NCBI GenBank assembly: GCA_905250025.1
Contig: CAJNOJ010000010.1
Span: 310,001-374,000, forward strand
Direction of reading: 5' to 3'
Source of the DNA: Adineta ricciae
Taxonomy: Eukaryota > Rotifera > Eurotatoria > Adinetida > Adinetidae
Length of the DNA: 64,000 bases
A program made the position numbers and the translations under genes. Under the pieces are notes generated by a model, which saw only the letters and a program-made list of their open reading frames with translations, did not search any database and had not been told where the DNA came from. Shown one piece after another: positions 11,630-23,578 of this stretch; within the stretch, counting starts at the first letter, position 1; every line of letters begins with the position of its first letter.

Positions 11630-12570
11630 CTTTGAAGTGTGCAATATGCATTACTGTTACTAAAATAAAACGATCATTCTTGTGTTTCTCACGTTTGACT
11701 CTCTATAGACGTGTTCAACAGTAGAGAAGCGCGTGTCTTTCTTTTTACCTATAAAATAATCTAGAATAAAAAGAAGAAGAACGAATAAAAACAGGAATCG
11801 AACATTGACAACCAACGCACAATGTGGTTCGTCGTCATTTAAATGCTATATCAAGAAAGAAAAAAAGGAAAAAAAAACGATTCCATCCCAATAGTCCTCT
11901 AAACTATTAAAGCGTATGGCACCAGGAGAGAAGAAAAAAGAGAGGAAAAAAAACACACGAGACAACAGTGACGGTAGACACAAATTTTCAACAAAATGTC
12001 TGTTCAATGTTATTGTTCAAAGAGAGACAAAAAAATCAATTAGAATGGACACTTTTTTTTCACACGTGTCTCATAATGACCAGTGGAGATCAATTGTCTT
12101 GTCAGTTGAAGAATAGCGAGCTTAATGTAGTCACATTTGAATAAAGATCAAACACATGTAGTCGACTATCGACTATGAATGACATTTGGAATTCGATTAG
12201 ACCAAACCTTTGTTAAAGTATTTGGCGAGAAGAAAACAAAAACAAACCTTAGGTGACATATGTCAGAATCAGAAGGTGCTCAGAGAGAAAGAGATTTGTT
12301 CAATGTCTTGCATTGAGTTCATAGTCAATCGAATTGATCAAGATCGGATGATAAACAAAACTCAGCGACGGAAGAAGAAAGAGAAAAAAATTCAAATGAA
12401 ATTTTATTTCATTTCTTAAACAATGATACTGCTTCCATCTAAAGAAAACGATTTCATTGGTGGAAAAGTATCGTCTAATAAAAATTGGAGGAAATTTTCT
12501 TTCTTTCTTACTCAATTTCAAACTAAATTCGTCGCTGTTTTCTTTTGTTAGAAAAGTCACTCAGGCACGG
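11630..12570. other. Spacer between divergent genes
   Basis: This lies between the micro-exon gene (minus) and PRPF38A (plus). On the minus strand there are isolated splice-like motifs, including an acceptor and donor bracketing 12 nt at about 11749-11760. These may be upstream exons or a 5' UTR of the micro-exon gene. No frame here shows convincing protein-like composition. The last ~150 bp must contain the PRPF38A promoter. Confidence 0.4.
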
Positions 12571-13801
12571 ATGGCTAATCGAACGGTCAAGGAAGCACCT
12601 ACAATCAAAGGTACCAATCCGCAATATTTGATCGAGAAAATCATTCGATCTCGAATCTATGAATGCCGATATTGGAAAGAAGATTGTTTTGCTTTGACAG
12701 GTAAAGAGCAGAATTCTCAGCAAGTTTGAAATTTTTTTTTAAATTTATAGCGGAATTGGTTGTTGATAAAGCGGTAGAATTGAAATATGTCGGTGGAGTC
12801 TCCGGTGGTAATATTCGACCTGCACCGTTCCTGTGTTTAATCCTGAAAATGTTACAAATTTGTCCGGAAAAAGATATTATTGTCGAATTTATCAAAAATG
12901 AAGAATTTAAGTAAGTAATTTAGTGCAAAGGATGAATAGCGTTAGTCGGAATACCGGAGTTATTTGCAATACGATTGTTAGTCAAGGTCAGTCAGTAGAT
13001 CGACAGGAGAATTTAGTCAGTGACATGAGGAAGTACAATATATGTGAAGGATAGTTTACAATTGAGAAATAAATAAAGGATTTATTTAGATATGTTCGTG
13101 CACTTGGTGCATTCTATATGCGATTGGTTGGAACTTCAGTGGAAATTTACAAATATTTAGAACCACTTTACAATGATTATCGTAAAATGAAGCGATTGAA
13201 TCGAAATGATAGTGAGATTTCTCTTATTTCATGAGATAATCGTTAAAATTCTTTTTAATAGAATACGAACTAGTTCACATGGATGAATTCATTGATGAAT
13301 TACTGCGTGAAGAACGTGTGTTAGATGTTCAATTACCTCGTTTACAAAAGCGCTGGGTTCTCGAGGAAAATAATCAATTGGAAGCACGTCAGTCTGTCCT
13401 TGATGAAGATATCGATGATAATGAATCAAGTGATGAAGACGAGCAGGAAGAAGCGAAGAAAGTGCAAAAGAAAGAACAGACAACAGATAAGCCAAAGAAA
13501 AAATGGAAAGATTATGATAAACCCGAAAGATCACCTTCGCCTCGCCATGGTCGATCGCCATCACCACGAGAAAGAAGTTCAAAGAAAAGAAGGTAAGCTT
13601 ACGGCAAACTATTGTTATTGGTTGTTCTATTGGAATTATTTTAGACGATCAAGAAGTCGATCAAAATCAAGATCACGTTCGCGCTCACGCTCACGCTCAC
13701 GTTCACGTGAACGCCGAAAGAAACACTCAAGTCGACATGAACACCGTGACAAGAAAGAACGAGATCGCGACAGAGAAAAAGACAGACATCGTCGAGATTA
13801 A
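12571..13801 (+). CDS. PRPF38A: Pre-mRNA-splicing factor 38A
   Basis: Five exons: 12571-12700, 12751-12910, 13090-13211, 13262-13592 and 13645-13801. They total 900 nt (299 residues); the human protein is 312. The sequence is near-continuous with the family: MANRTVKEAPTIKGTNPQYL, ELVVDKAVELKYVGG, CPEKDIIVEFIKNEEF, YLEPLYNDYRKMKRLN and VHMDEFIDELLREERV. The first ~180 residues form the conserved PRP38 domain, which joins the tri-snRNP and is needed for spliceosome activation (release of U4). An acidic linker and a C-terminal RS/RD-rich tail follow, as in animal SR-like proteins. It is nuclear. A polyadenylation signal AATAAA lies at 13828-13833. Confidence 0.97.
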
Positions 13802-14018
13802 CATTTTGGTTACCATATATTTGTATAAATAAACTCCAACAAGTGACTGCTGTTATTGTACGTCAGTCTATCAACTTGAATAAAAGTGTTTAACATCTGT
13901 TCGAACTACACATATCTTCACACAGGGTGTACGGGGCCGTATTTTTTCTTCTTCTTCTCATATAAGATATTGTCAAAAGTAGATAAAAATATTTCGATAA
14001 AAACAACTTTCATTTTCA

Positions 14019-15015
14019 ATGTTGTTTGTTATCAGTATTGTTCTTTATTTCAGCCATGCTTTTGTCGCATCTGGCTCACCACCAGTTGTTCTGTGGCATG
14101 GCATGGGTGATACTTGTTGTAATCCTCTGAGTCTCGGAACAATCATTAAATTGATTGAAAAAGAGATTTCGCCGAGTCCTTACGTTCATTCTCTTCGAAT
14201 CGGCTCCAATGTCGAAGAAGATACTGCCAATGGATTTTTCATGAATGTTAATCATCAGATTGACTATGCTTGTCAATTACTAAAAGCGGATAAGAATTTA
14301 ACGAATGGTTATCATGCGATTGGGTAAAGAAATTGCATAAGAAAGTTATTCAATTGTTACTTATTTTTGTTTGAGAGTAGTTTCTCACAGGGTGGACAAT
14401 TCCTTCGTGCGATTGCGCAACGCTGTCCTAATCCACCAATGTTGAATTTAATTTCCATCGGTGGTCAACATCAAGGTGTTTTTGGATTTCCACGATGTCC
14501 TGGTGATAATGTCACTATTTGTAATTATATTCGTGAATTATTACGTTTTGGTGTCTATGAATCGTTCGTACAAGAACATCTTGTTCAAGCCGAGTATTGG
14601 CAAGATCGTATGTCGGTCTATTTCGGAAGATAATTAAATATCTGTCTGTAATTTAGCTCATCGGGAAGAATTGTATCGGAAAGTAAGCGTTTTCCTCGCT
14701 GATATCAATCAAGAACGCACGTTTAATAAAGATTATCGAACAAACCTTTTGAAAATCCGTAATTTTGTCATGGTGAAATTCCTGCGTGACACTATGGTAT
14801 ATCCGCATGAAAGTGAACATTTTGGCTTCTATGCTGCCAATGGTACTTCGAAAATTGTTCCGCTACGGGAAAGCGATATATATCTGAAAGATTTATTAGG
14901 TTTACAAGTAATGGATAAACAAGCACGACTTAAATTTCTCGAATCGGACACTGACCATTTACGATTTAGTGATCAATGGTTTATTGATAATATAATTCCA
15001 TATTTAAAAGATTAG
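14019..15015 (+). CDS. PPT1: Palmitoyl-protein thioesterase 1
   Basis: Three exons (14019 to about 14325, about 14380-14608, and 14657-15015), about 295 residues. A signal peptide ([18 protein letters not shown]) is followed by [16 protein letters not shown]. The nucleophile motif [15 protein letters not shown] gives the catalytic Ser. [19 protein letters not shown] and [11 protein letters not shown] near the C-terminus match the family, the latter carrying the catalytic His region. PPT1 removes fatty acids from S-acylated proteins in the lysosome. At the first intron the junction seems to place an additional Ser before FSQGG, or the acceptor is a few bases off. It converges tail to tail with the C1q gene, 94 bp away. 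Confidence 0.95.
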
Positions 15016-15109
15016 CAGAAAAGCAGAAACAAAAAACATACAGCGAGCGAGAGAGAGAGACAGACAACGTTTCTTTCATGTTCAATCCATACACAATAAA
15101 ATATACTAA

Positions 15110-16014
15110 CTATTGAATAACATATAACCAGAAAACGTTGAGTACGAGTAACCATAGACTTGTGAATTGAAATTTTCATTTGGGCGATACGATGCAACAG
15201 GTGATATTCGATCACCCGTTTGACAGCGTAGAAGACAATCAATCGAACCACTTGCCCAACCCCAAGCTAAGGTTTCGTTTTGTACCGAAGCGACAGACTC
15301 AACCCAAACAGTACATGCACGTTTTCCGTTTTGAGAAATATAAACTGACGCCTTCAGATGAAGTAGAAGAGATTATCAAACAGTAAATTGAATGCGAGTT
15401 TACCTTAGCTTTTGAAACAGATATTGTCAGATAAAATTGATAGAGACCATCAATTGGCGCAGTGAATATTCCCGTTTCTCGAGAGAAATATGTCGATACA
15501 TCCGGTGCATTCGTTGTTTCACTGACTGTCCACGGCCGCAGTACACTATCTGCATTTTTCGTCGTGAATAAACGTCGCAATTCACCATAAAAAGAAGGAG
15601 GACGTTCAACAAACCCATCACGTCCTAAACGCAAATTAATAATAATCGACAAACGAAATAGAGCAATTCATTTTTACCAGGTGGTCCGGTAAGACCTCGT
15701 AAACCCATCGGTCCAGGCAAACCTAACGAAAGAATGTCTACTCGAAATTCTTCATATTCAAGTCAAAGTTCACCTGTGGGTCCTTGTGGTCCCATTAAAC
15801 CAGGTAGACCTTGAACAGCAATGGAAAGATTTTCTGATCGATCTATTCATACACAAGATAAAACGCTGTTGATCCTATTGAACTAATTTCTCTTACCACC
15901 ACATCTCAATTCAGCAAAACATCCTCGCGTATTTTTACTTTTCCGAACCATTGATACAATTTGAATCCAACTAAGTATTAAACAAACTGTAATAACGCAT
16001 GATCTCCATGCCAT
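15110..16014 (-). CDS. Secreted collagen-like / C1q-domain protein (CTRP type)
   Basis: About five exons and roughly 230 residues. ATG 16014 starts a signal peptide (MAWRSCVITVCLILSWIQIV). Two short exons (about 15776-15850 and 15680-15725) encode Gly-X-Y repeats such as GLPGLMGPQGPTG and GLPGPMGLRGLTGPPG. The last two exons form a C1q globular domain: TGIFTAPIDGLYQFYLTISV is the conserved strand A region, and SGYMLFNS at the end resembles the usual FSGYLL terminus. C1q/TNF-related proteins are secreted and assemble as trimers through the collagen stalk to bind ligands. The collagen stretch is very short here, about 10 triplets in all. The stop is TAG at 15110-15112. Confidence 0.88.
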
Positions 16015-16371
16015 TGTGTCCAGTTAAAGCCTGCCGATTAGTGTTCGTTATTGTAAGAGAAGAAAAAGACGAGGTTACTCTTTCTCTTTCTACTCGCTAC
16101 TATTCAATCTGATTCAAGTGGGGCTTTTTCCGTTCTCTGATTCTAAATGTATTGATATGGAAAAAAAAGAGATCGGAAATGATCCAACTGAGAAATTGAT
16201 TATGATATCATGTCCGGAGTAAAAATCAATTGTAAAGACGGTTTAATCAACAAGAATTCATTGATTTTTATGATATAGAGACCTTCATTTTTATTCTGTT
16301 CAGTCGTGTTCTCTGTTCATAAAAAGAAATATATAATGAAAAAGACAAAAAAGGAATTGATCACATTCACA
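16015..16371. other. Short intergenic spacer
   Basis: This is the promoter side of the C1q gene and the 3' side of the Q/N-rich gene. It is AT-rich. No gene or repeat was seen beyond the Asp-codon microsatellite that begins in the neighbouring exon. Confidence 0.5.
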
Positions 16372-19300
16372 CTAGTCGTCATCATCATCATCATCATCAT
16401 CATTGGGCACTTGATTAGTTCGCTTGTTCCATTCTATATATAAACAAAAGAAAGAGGTTTTAATGAAATTAGCGGAATTATGAGACAAAAGCTCAAAGTA
16501 AAATGTGCGTTAATCATTTGCGTCAGCTGTGTCGAATAGTTTGCGTTGGTTTTGTGCATATACCATTGCAAATTCTGCAAATACGTAAATGTGATTCATT
16601 ACCATTCATTCTCGGCAAAGGTTTGACGGCATAATGATCGGGTGCGGACTTATGAGAACGGGTACGTGTCGTGCCTATTTCTTGATATTTTCTCACTTGA
16701 ATTTTCGCGTATTCAATAGCCTAAAAGAAACCCAAAGCATTGTTCTGTTAATTTGACTCTAAATCAATGATTTCAAGCTACTCGTTCTCTTTTAGCGGCG
16801 TCTTCAGGATCAGGTAACGTGCTGATGCCTCCATGCCATGGTTTAACAGGTTGATTTTCTTTCAATAGAGACTGGCGTGGTTCAAAACTATCGATGACTT
16901 GTTTTTCAATAAATGTGCCATATTCTTGACCTTTCTTCACAAGTTCTTTCTAAATAAAATTAGAAGACAGATAGTATCTATTTGAAACGCTCTTCAATTC
17001 AACAGATATTTACTCGATCGGTTGGAGGAGGTTGATCAGGTTTCGAATATGGATTAGAGAGCAATGATTTCTTCAATTGATTGTATTCTTTCAGAGTATA
17101 TGGTTTGTACGGAATGTAATAGCCTTGAGCATCACGTACTGCACGTATCCGTTCAGTTTCTACGTAAGTATCTATAAAACAAGAACAAGAATAATCAAAC
17201 ACATAGCTGACAAGCAAAGCATTCAAACCTGATCGTATCGGCGGATGCGAAAAAGGAATTTCATTGGGTCTTATACGTCCTCTTCCCTCCAATACCGAAG
17301 AATAATCGTCTGACTCCGGTGATGATCTTCCACATTTATCGCATGTACCACGATGCTTACGATCATTTCGAGTGCTTCGAAGTGGACCTAGTTGAGAGCG
17401 TTGAGTCTTATGATCGTCTCTTCGACCATGATCACGTCGATCAGTACTACGTTTTTGATCTGTTTGATTACGTCTAGGCTTTCCATTACGTTGATCGCGA
17501 TCGTACAATGACTCGGGAGCATCACGACGAGGAGCACGATGATTACTTGCATCTCTTCCCATCTGATGACGACTGCGTCGACTAGACTGCAATCCGAATG
17601 AGAGGGAATCGTCGAATTGTGAAAAGCGTCGTTGGGATGTAAGTTTCGCAGGTGATCGATGATCAGGACGAGAATCATACTGCGATGATTTTCCCAGGCG
17701 ACGAAGCGGCGGAAGACGAGTATTTCTATCGAGATGCGTGTCCGAATATGTTGTTTGTTTTCGCGAACGACATCGCCGACATCCATCATTTTCATCGCTG
17801 CTATAATCATCGTCCGAGCGATAATTATCACGATGATTCTTATGTGATTTCGACGGCTTCTTATTTCGATTTGATTTATCACGATCACGTCGGTCGTCGT
17901 CACTGAGAGAATCATTGTCTCTATTCTTCTTCGTTGGTGGTTGTTTTTTATTCTGTTTAACTTTGTCTGAATCGCTTCGTATCTCCGTTTGAGAACTTGC
18001 ATTCTGTGATTTCGATTTCGTTCCATTTGACTTATTATCACGTGTATCGGCTTTTGTCTTATGCGTTTGATCTCGAAGATCATTTGTTTTCGAATTTTTA
18101 GTTTCTTGTCGACTATTGTTTGGTTTGGCGATTGGCTCAAATTGATAGTTAGTAGTATCATTTACTACTGAAGGACGGTGAATCGAAGCAACAGATATAC
18201 GAGGTTTAGAAATTTGATGATCGGATTCGGGTGGTGAGGGAGGTGGTGGATTATACCGTTGTTGTTGTGATGGCGGTTGATCTTGTTTAGGCGGACGATT
18301 ATTTGGCAGATGTTCAGATTGAGAGAAATGTGGTCGAGATTGTTGGTCGACTGGACTCGATGGATGCCGTTGTGTATTGGCCACGAATGTCTATGCAAAT
18401 AAGTAAGACAGATAATAATCGTGTGCGTTCTAAAGATATTTACTTGTTGATGACTTCTTGAATCTGCGTATTGATTGTTTGTATGTTGGTTATAGGGTGG
18501 TTGCATCGGATTCATATCGTTAAAACCATCATTATGGTCAGAGTTGTTTAGCACCGGTCGTTGATGCATTTGATGTGCTTGTTGGTTCGGGAAACTATTG
18601 AATTGTTGCGGCTGCTGATGTTGTTGACTATGTGATGGTGGCGGTGGTGGTAGTTGTTGCTGTCCAACATGATTTGGAGGTTGTTGTGGGGGATAATCTT
18701 CATTATCGTATGGAGATTGATCATATTGATTTGGATAATAGGGCTGCTGTTGCTGCTGCTGCTGTTGTTGTTGTGGGTGGGCATTTGGAGGGATATCCTG
18801 AGTTTGTTGCATGGGATGCTGACCATTAGAATAGGGAGGTTGGCCATATTCATTTGGATACAAAGATTGCTGTTGCTGCTTCGACTGGTGATATGGTTGT
18901 TGTTGATATTGGTTATGAGCAGGTGGTTGTTGAGCATATGGATTTGGATAAGTGTTTTGAGATTGTTGTCCATGTGTGTTAGGTGGATTGGCTTGAGGTT
19001 GCTGGTTATATGAGTTCGGATATCCATTCTGAGGTGGCTGTGTGTATGCATTTGGGTAGCCGTTTTGAGGCTGTTGATTATATGTATTCATTGGATTATG
19101 TTGAGGTTGTCGCGTATCGTAGTCCTCATTTGTATGTGGAGCCTGTTGATAGTCATTTGTGTAAAATGGTTGCTGTTGTTGACCATTAGGATAGTCATTA
19201 TCATAAGCATCAGGTGGATATTCATAGTCGTTTGAAGCGATTGGTCCAAAGCCAGTATCATATGTACCTGCAGAACAAAGGTATGAATGAAGAAAAATAT

Positions 19301-19406
19301 CGAATAATAGTACTATACCCGGATTATTTGTATTGTAAGGATCTGCTTCGGAGCCAAAGCCGGCATATGCATTGTCGGGATGTGTTGAATAAGCTGCTGT
19401 CGCCAT
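16372..19406 (-). CDS. Low-complexity Q/N/P/Y-rich protein with charged middle and poly-Asp tail
   Basis: About eight exons. ATG 19406 (MATAAYSTHPDNAYAGFG) begins a region of about 300 residues composed almost entirely of Gln, Asn, Pro, Tyr and Gly, including a Gln run near 18741-18772. An Arg/Asp/Ser/Lys-rich section (17240-18370) follows, with one CxxC pair in GTCDKCGRSSP. The C-terminal exons are more ordered: RAVRDAQGYYIPYKPYTLKE (about 17090-17150), FEPRQSLLKENQPVKPWHGG and AIEYAKIQVRKYQEI. The protein ends in about ten Asp residues encoded by a GAT/GAC repeat (16374-16406). I do not recognise the family. The ordered C-terminal third looks conserved-protein-like, and the N-terminus is prion-like in composition. 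The exon joins at 18385/18445 and around 19270/19320 are in frame. Confidence 0.65.
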
Positions 19407-21023
19407 TGCTATTCAAATACGATGAAGAACAGCGAAATCAAAGTGTGTGACGTTTGCATTCAGTTAGAAAAACAGTGATGGTTGTGAATGTAACAAAAGA
19501 ATGTTTTAAATAAACATTAAATTAAAAGAAAAAAAAAAGAAAAAAAACGATGAAAGAAATGGCAATGAAAACGTAACTGGACACTTTTGTTTCATAGGTG
19601 AGGACACATTCACCATGGATGAACAAGAATAGGCATGGTAATCGTAAAAATAAAACAAAAACAAAAAATGCTCTTTGAATGTAAATAAATCATGGCTTGA
19701 CTTCATTTCGCACTGTGAATATAAAAACGTATCATAATTCTCTTTCCGACAAATTTCAAATCAGAAAGCAAACGTTTTAGATTTGAATTTATCAATTATA
19801 ATCTAATCGTGAATCGGTATTAACGAGCAAATCACCACGATTGGGCTTCTGATGATATTTATTTTAAAAAGATTGAAGAGAACTTTTTCTGAGTAATCAA
19901 ACGAAAAAAAAATTTCTTCACTTCGAAGACTTTATGCTATATGACAATTCATAAACGTTTGAGTTTATTCAATTGTCGAGAATCAACTCGTCTTCTACTC
20001 GAAAGATTTTCCAGCTTTGTATCCACTGGTTGTTTCTTTACAACAGTTTTCAGGTCAAACGCTTTTCCCTCCATAAATGTCTTCTAAATCTCTCAAAACT
20101 TGAGTTGTTTTGACAAACGTGAGCATAAGCAACTGATTCGATATATCAAGTTCAATCCATAGTAATATATTCATTGTTTATATGAGTATCAATCCGAATT
20201 TGTGAATAGATTTCTCATTGATTTCCGATCGTGGCTGTGATACGTGAATATAAGTATTGATCCTATTAAGTTTATGTGTTATGGAACGGATCAGATAATT
20301 CTTTGAAATTATCAACACTCAATTTCTGAATGAGAATCCATCGGAATCAAGTATTTGAGCGCTCCTTTTTATATACGAGCTACATCAAACATTACATGTC
20401 TTTGCGAAAGGCTCAGCTAATTCATGCATATTCAGGATTTCTGTTATGTCAAAGTTCTATGCAATTATGCTATTTTTGGTCCGACGGAATGTAATTATAC
20501 AAATTATCTAGAAGAGTAACGAATCACGATGACGTGAAAGGAATCTTTAAAGATATGTTTCTATGCTAGACAAGGTTGAGGACTTGTATATTTTTAACGA
20601 CTATCACTAAGGTGCTTGTTGCAGTGCAAGTATTTTCATCTTTCCGATGGTAACGTTTCACATATATCATTTAGTAAACGGATCAAATCTTAATCATATT
20701 TAGTTCTGCGCATAAGACGCATTAATATAATCTCAGTTGATTGTTTCAATTTATCCTTATGCATTATTTTTAAGCGTTGCTCTTCAATCTCATTAGAGTG
20801 ATGGATTGGCTCGGCTTATTATAAGACACTAGTTATGATAGTTTCTCATTACGGAATAAGGCAAACACCATGATTATGAAAACTGAACCCATCGGAATGA
20901 ATTTAATAATCAAATCATTAGAATAGAATTGATCTTTTTTTCCCCTGTACCGGCGCATCATTATTTTTATACAAAGATTCTTTTAGATGTTTGCCTTGCC
21001 TGTCAATACTAAAGAATAGATTT
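19407..21023. other. 1.6-kb intergenic region without a visible gene
   Basis: AT-rich throughout with A/T tracts. Stops are frequent in all six frames and no exon chain with good splice signals was found. The left part carries the promoter of the Q/N-rich gene (A-rich tract at about 19520-19550). Nothing repetitive was noted. Confidence 0.5.
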
Positions 21024-21731
21024 TCACGGATGTGAGACATGCTTTGACCTGTTTATTAATTCGACACTTTCCATGTCAAGCACTGTATGATTCGGATTAA
21101 GGTTTTTGTCTCCAAAAGATTCTTCCTTCTTACGCAATCGTTTCGATCGATTAGCTAATGAATTGAAAAGCATTGAAAATGCTGACTGATTTTGAGAAAG
21201 ATTTTCTATCGGTAAGTATTCGAGAGACGAAGGTGGTGTCAGAAGTTCGTCGGAAGATGTGATTGAGAAATATTTTGCAAGTGATGCTTGGTCTACAATA
21301 GATTCGTCACAAGTGCATCGATCTTCCGTTGTATGATACAGTGTATGAGTAGACTTTAGTCGTCGTGATGAATTGACACTTCTTGTTTCCATTTCTTCCC
21401 ATACCTGTTTGAGATTCCTATTAAACAAAGGTGGACTAACAAATCGGAGTCTAGTAATCATCTTTCTTCTTTTTCTTGATGATTTTATAGCATGTGGAAG
21501 ATATTCCTGAACAAGTGGCAATAACGATACTCTCGGTAATACAACTAATGAATCACTTTTAATCCTTCGTTCGGATTTGGTTCGTTTTAAAGATGTTATT
21601 TCAGACCAAGGTCGTCTTCGCTTGTAGATATAATTGATATAAACTCGATAGATCAGATAGAAAAGTCCACCGATGAGAGTTATCAAGCACAATCCAATGA
21701 GTATAGTCCAACTGACATTGATTTTTTTCAT
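21024..21731 (-). CDS. Unknown single-pass membrane protein
   Basis: Single open exon, 235 residues from ATG 21731. Residues 9-33 form a hydrophobic helix (ILIGLCLITLIGGLFYLIYR) followed by a strongly basic stretch (YKRRRPW), giving a type III or signal-anchor topology with the bulk in the cytoplasm. The rest is Ser/Arg/Lys-rich without a recognised domain. A Cys pair occurs in DRCTCDE. The start is only 44 bp after the stop of the Ly6-like gene on the same strand. Confidence 0.6.
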   Translation of the reverse strand: MKKINVSWTILIGLCLITLIGGLFYLIYRVYINYIYKRRRPWSEITSLKRTKSERRIKSDSLVVLPRVSLLPLVQEYLPHAIKSSRKRRKMITRLRFVSPPLFNRNLKQVWEEMETRSVNSSRRLKSTHTLYHTTEDRCTCDESIVDQASLAKYFSITSSDELLTPPSSLEYLPIENLSQNQSAFSMLFNSLANRSKRLRKKEESFGDKNLNPNHTVLDMESVELINRSKHVSHP

Positions 21732-21775
21732 ACGAAACAAAAACAGTTCGAAACCTTAGTTACTCATTCATTTAT

Positions 21776-22250
21776 TTACTCAATTTTACAAAAAAAATAT
21801 AGAAAAAAAATAAGACAAAGACTCAATGTTAATGTCGGTATCGACAACATATTTGTTCCATTACAAGTATTTTGATAACAACAATCGACTTTTATGTAGG
21901 TTACACCGAATAAAAATGTTTCGCTCGAACATGGTCCACATTGCTTAGACACATATGTATAAACTGTTCCTAATTTGGCTGTAATTTTCTAAACGAATGA
22001 ATGTCGAAATTGAGATTCGGTAATTTGTCAAAGAGAAACAGACGCTTACCATGCATGAAGTAACTCCGGAGTTACATGTAGACGTGCTGGTTTGGTTATT
22101 GAACGGTATTTGACAGTTTTGACAATCATAGCAATCGAAGGATGTCACATGAGTTATTAGAACTAAAAAGAGAACAGATAGTTTTGTATGAACATGGATT
22201 TCGTTGTATAATATACCGAACAATGTGGTGATGAACAAAAATTTCATCAT
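21776..22250 (-). CDS. Ly6/CD59-type small cell-surface protein
   Basis: Three exons: about 22220-22250, 22051-22164 and 21776-21989. A signal peptide (MMKFLFITTLFVLITHVTS) is followed by a ten-Cys three-finger pattern. It starts FDCYDCQNC, continues through STSTCNSGVTSCM, KQCGPC and KVDCC, and ends with the diagnostic CC-xxx-CN in DCCYQNTCNGTN. A hydrophobic C-terminal tail (LTLSLCLIFFLYFFC) fits a GPI-anchor signal or a short membrane anchor. Members of this fold modulate receptors, complement or nicotinic receptors. A nicotinic-receptor subunit lies 1.3 kb away on the other strand, but no functional link is implied by sequence. Confidence 0.82.
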
Positions 22251-23578
22251 CGGAAGGCTTATTTATTTTGTCAATGCAAATGGACAGTTCGTGTTCGTTT
22301 TTCTGCGCTTTAAATTTTTGCGAAAAAATACCCGAAGAAAGAGAGAAAGAAGGAGTTGAAGTGTTTATTCAATATTTGACAAAATTTACTCGAGTAAAAG
22401 AAAAGCAAGGCTACGCCTTTTCAAATTCATGACGATTAGAGAAAGAAAGTATTAACAAGTGATAAATAATCGAAAACAAAAAACAACATGCACTAGAATT
22501 CTGCTCAGTGTGTCGAAAGAAAACTTCATGAGACAATAAGTTACAATTCCAATCGATATGTAAATTATCAATTAATCGATTCAATGAATCTTGACATTCA
22601 CCGGTGAAAAATCAGTGTTGCTGATTTGAATGCTAATATATTTTGAGAAATCAACCAATATTTTCTAAATTATTCCTTACTAATAAAGAAGAACACGCTG
22701 TCGAGGGATGGAAATGAGAAGATAATTGTTATTTCTCGTTGGATTCTTTTACAATAATCGCCAACCTATATTTACATATAGTACATGCTTAGGCTCCAAT
22801 AAAAAAAGATCCAACTGTGAATATACATCTGGTCTCCTTAGTGTTCTCGCAAAAGAAACATACTGGGCGAAAATAGCTTATAATAATGCCAAACTTTTCA
22901 TTTTTGTAGCTTTGCGAGACAATGCTTTGTGACTATTTGATAGAATGTTTTAGTAACCCAAACACATGCATGTATCAAGTCAATGAGTATCGTGCGGGCA
23001 TATGTGTATGCGTAATGCATCACTCGAGGATGTCGAGAAGAGCAAATGATGGAGAACATGACAAGCAATTTGTCCTTTCTCTCCGCCACTTATTTGGGAA
23101 AGAAAGATAATAAATAAGATTGCTGATGGTGTCGGATGATAAATTTTGTTGACTACTTATTTTCATCTCATTGCAAGTTTCCCGCGAGGTATGGACAGAT
23201 GTTTAGATGATCGTTTCCTCTCGCTTTTAGTATCTCTCTTGATCGACACATACGGGAGAGAAATCTAATCGAGTAGATGGATGGGATTCTAACACCGAAT
23301 GACGGATAATGATAGAGACAAGAATAGGAAGGAAGATGATCACGCTCTAAGTATGTAATGAAAAGAGAACCTAATATTCTTTTTCCTCTACAAGAATCTA
23401 ATAAAGAACAAAAGAAAGCGAAGAGAAAAAGAACACAATGTCTAGAATTGCTTTAGATGCGACACCATCATACGACACAGAAAAACGCAACAACGTATCT
23501 TTCTCAATCGGAACTAGATTATATCATGTAATTCGTCGTCTATATCTTTATTATTTATCGCACACAAAAGATAATTAT
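22251..23578. other. Intergenic region between divergent Ly6-like and receptor genes
   Basis: About 1.3 kb, AT-rich. No convincing exons. The frame of the receptor gene is open back to an ATG at 23438, so its 5' end could be longer than annotated. Confidence 0.5.

Noticed and set aside
17388-18161. 257-codon frame on the same strand as the Q/N-rich gene
   Set aside because: It is the shifted frame of an Arg/Ser/Asp-rich coding exon. Low-complexity codons keep a second frame open, and its Ile/Arg/Met composition is not protein-like.
18548-19051. 167-codon frame rich in His, Asn, Ile and Met
   Set aside because: Shifted-frame shadow of the CAA/AAT repeat codons in the Q/N-rich exon.
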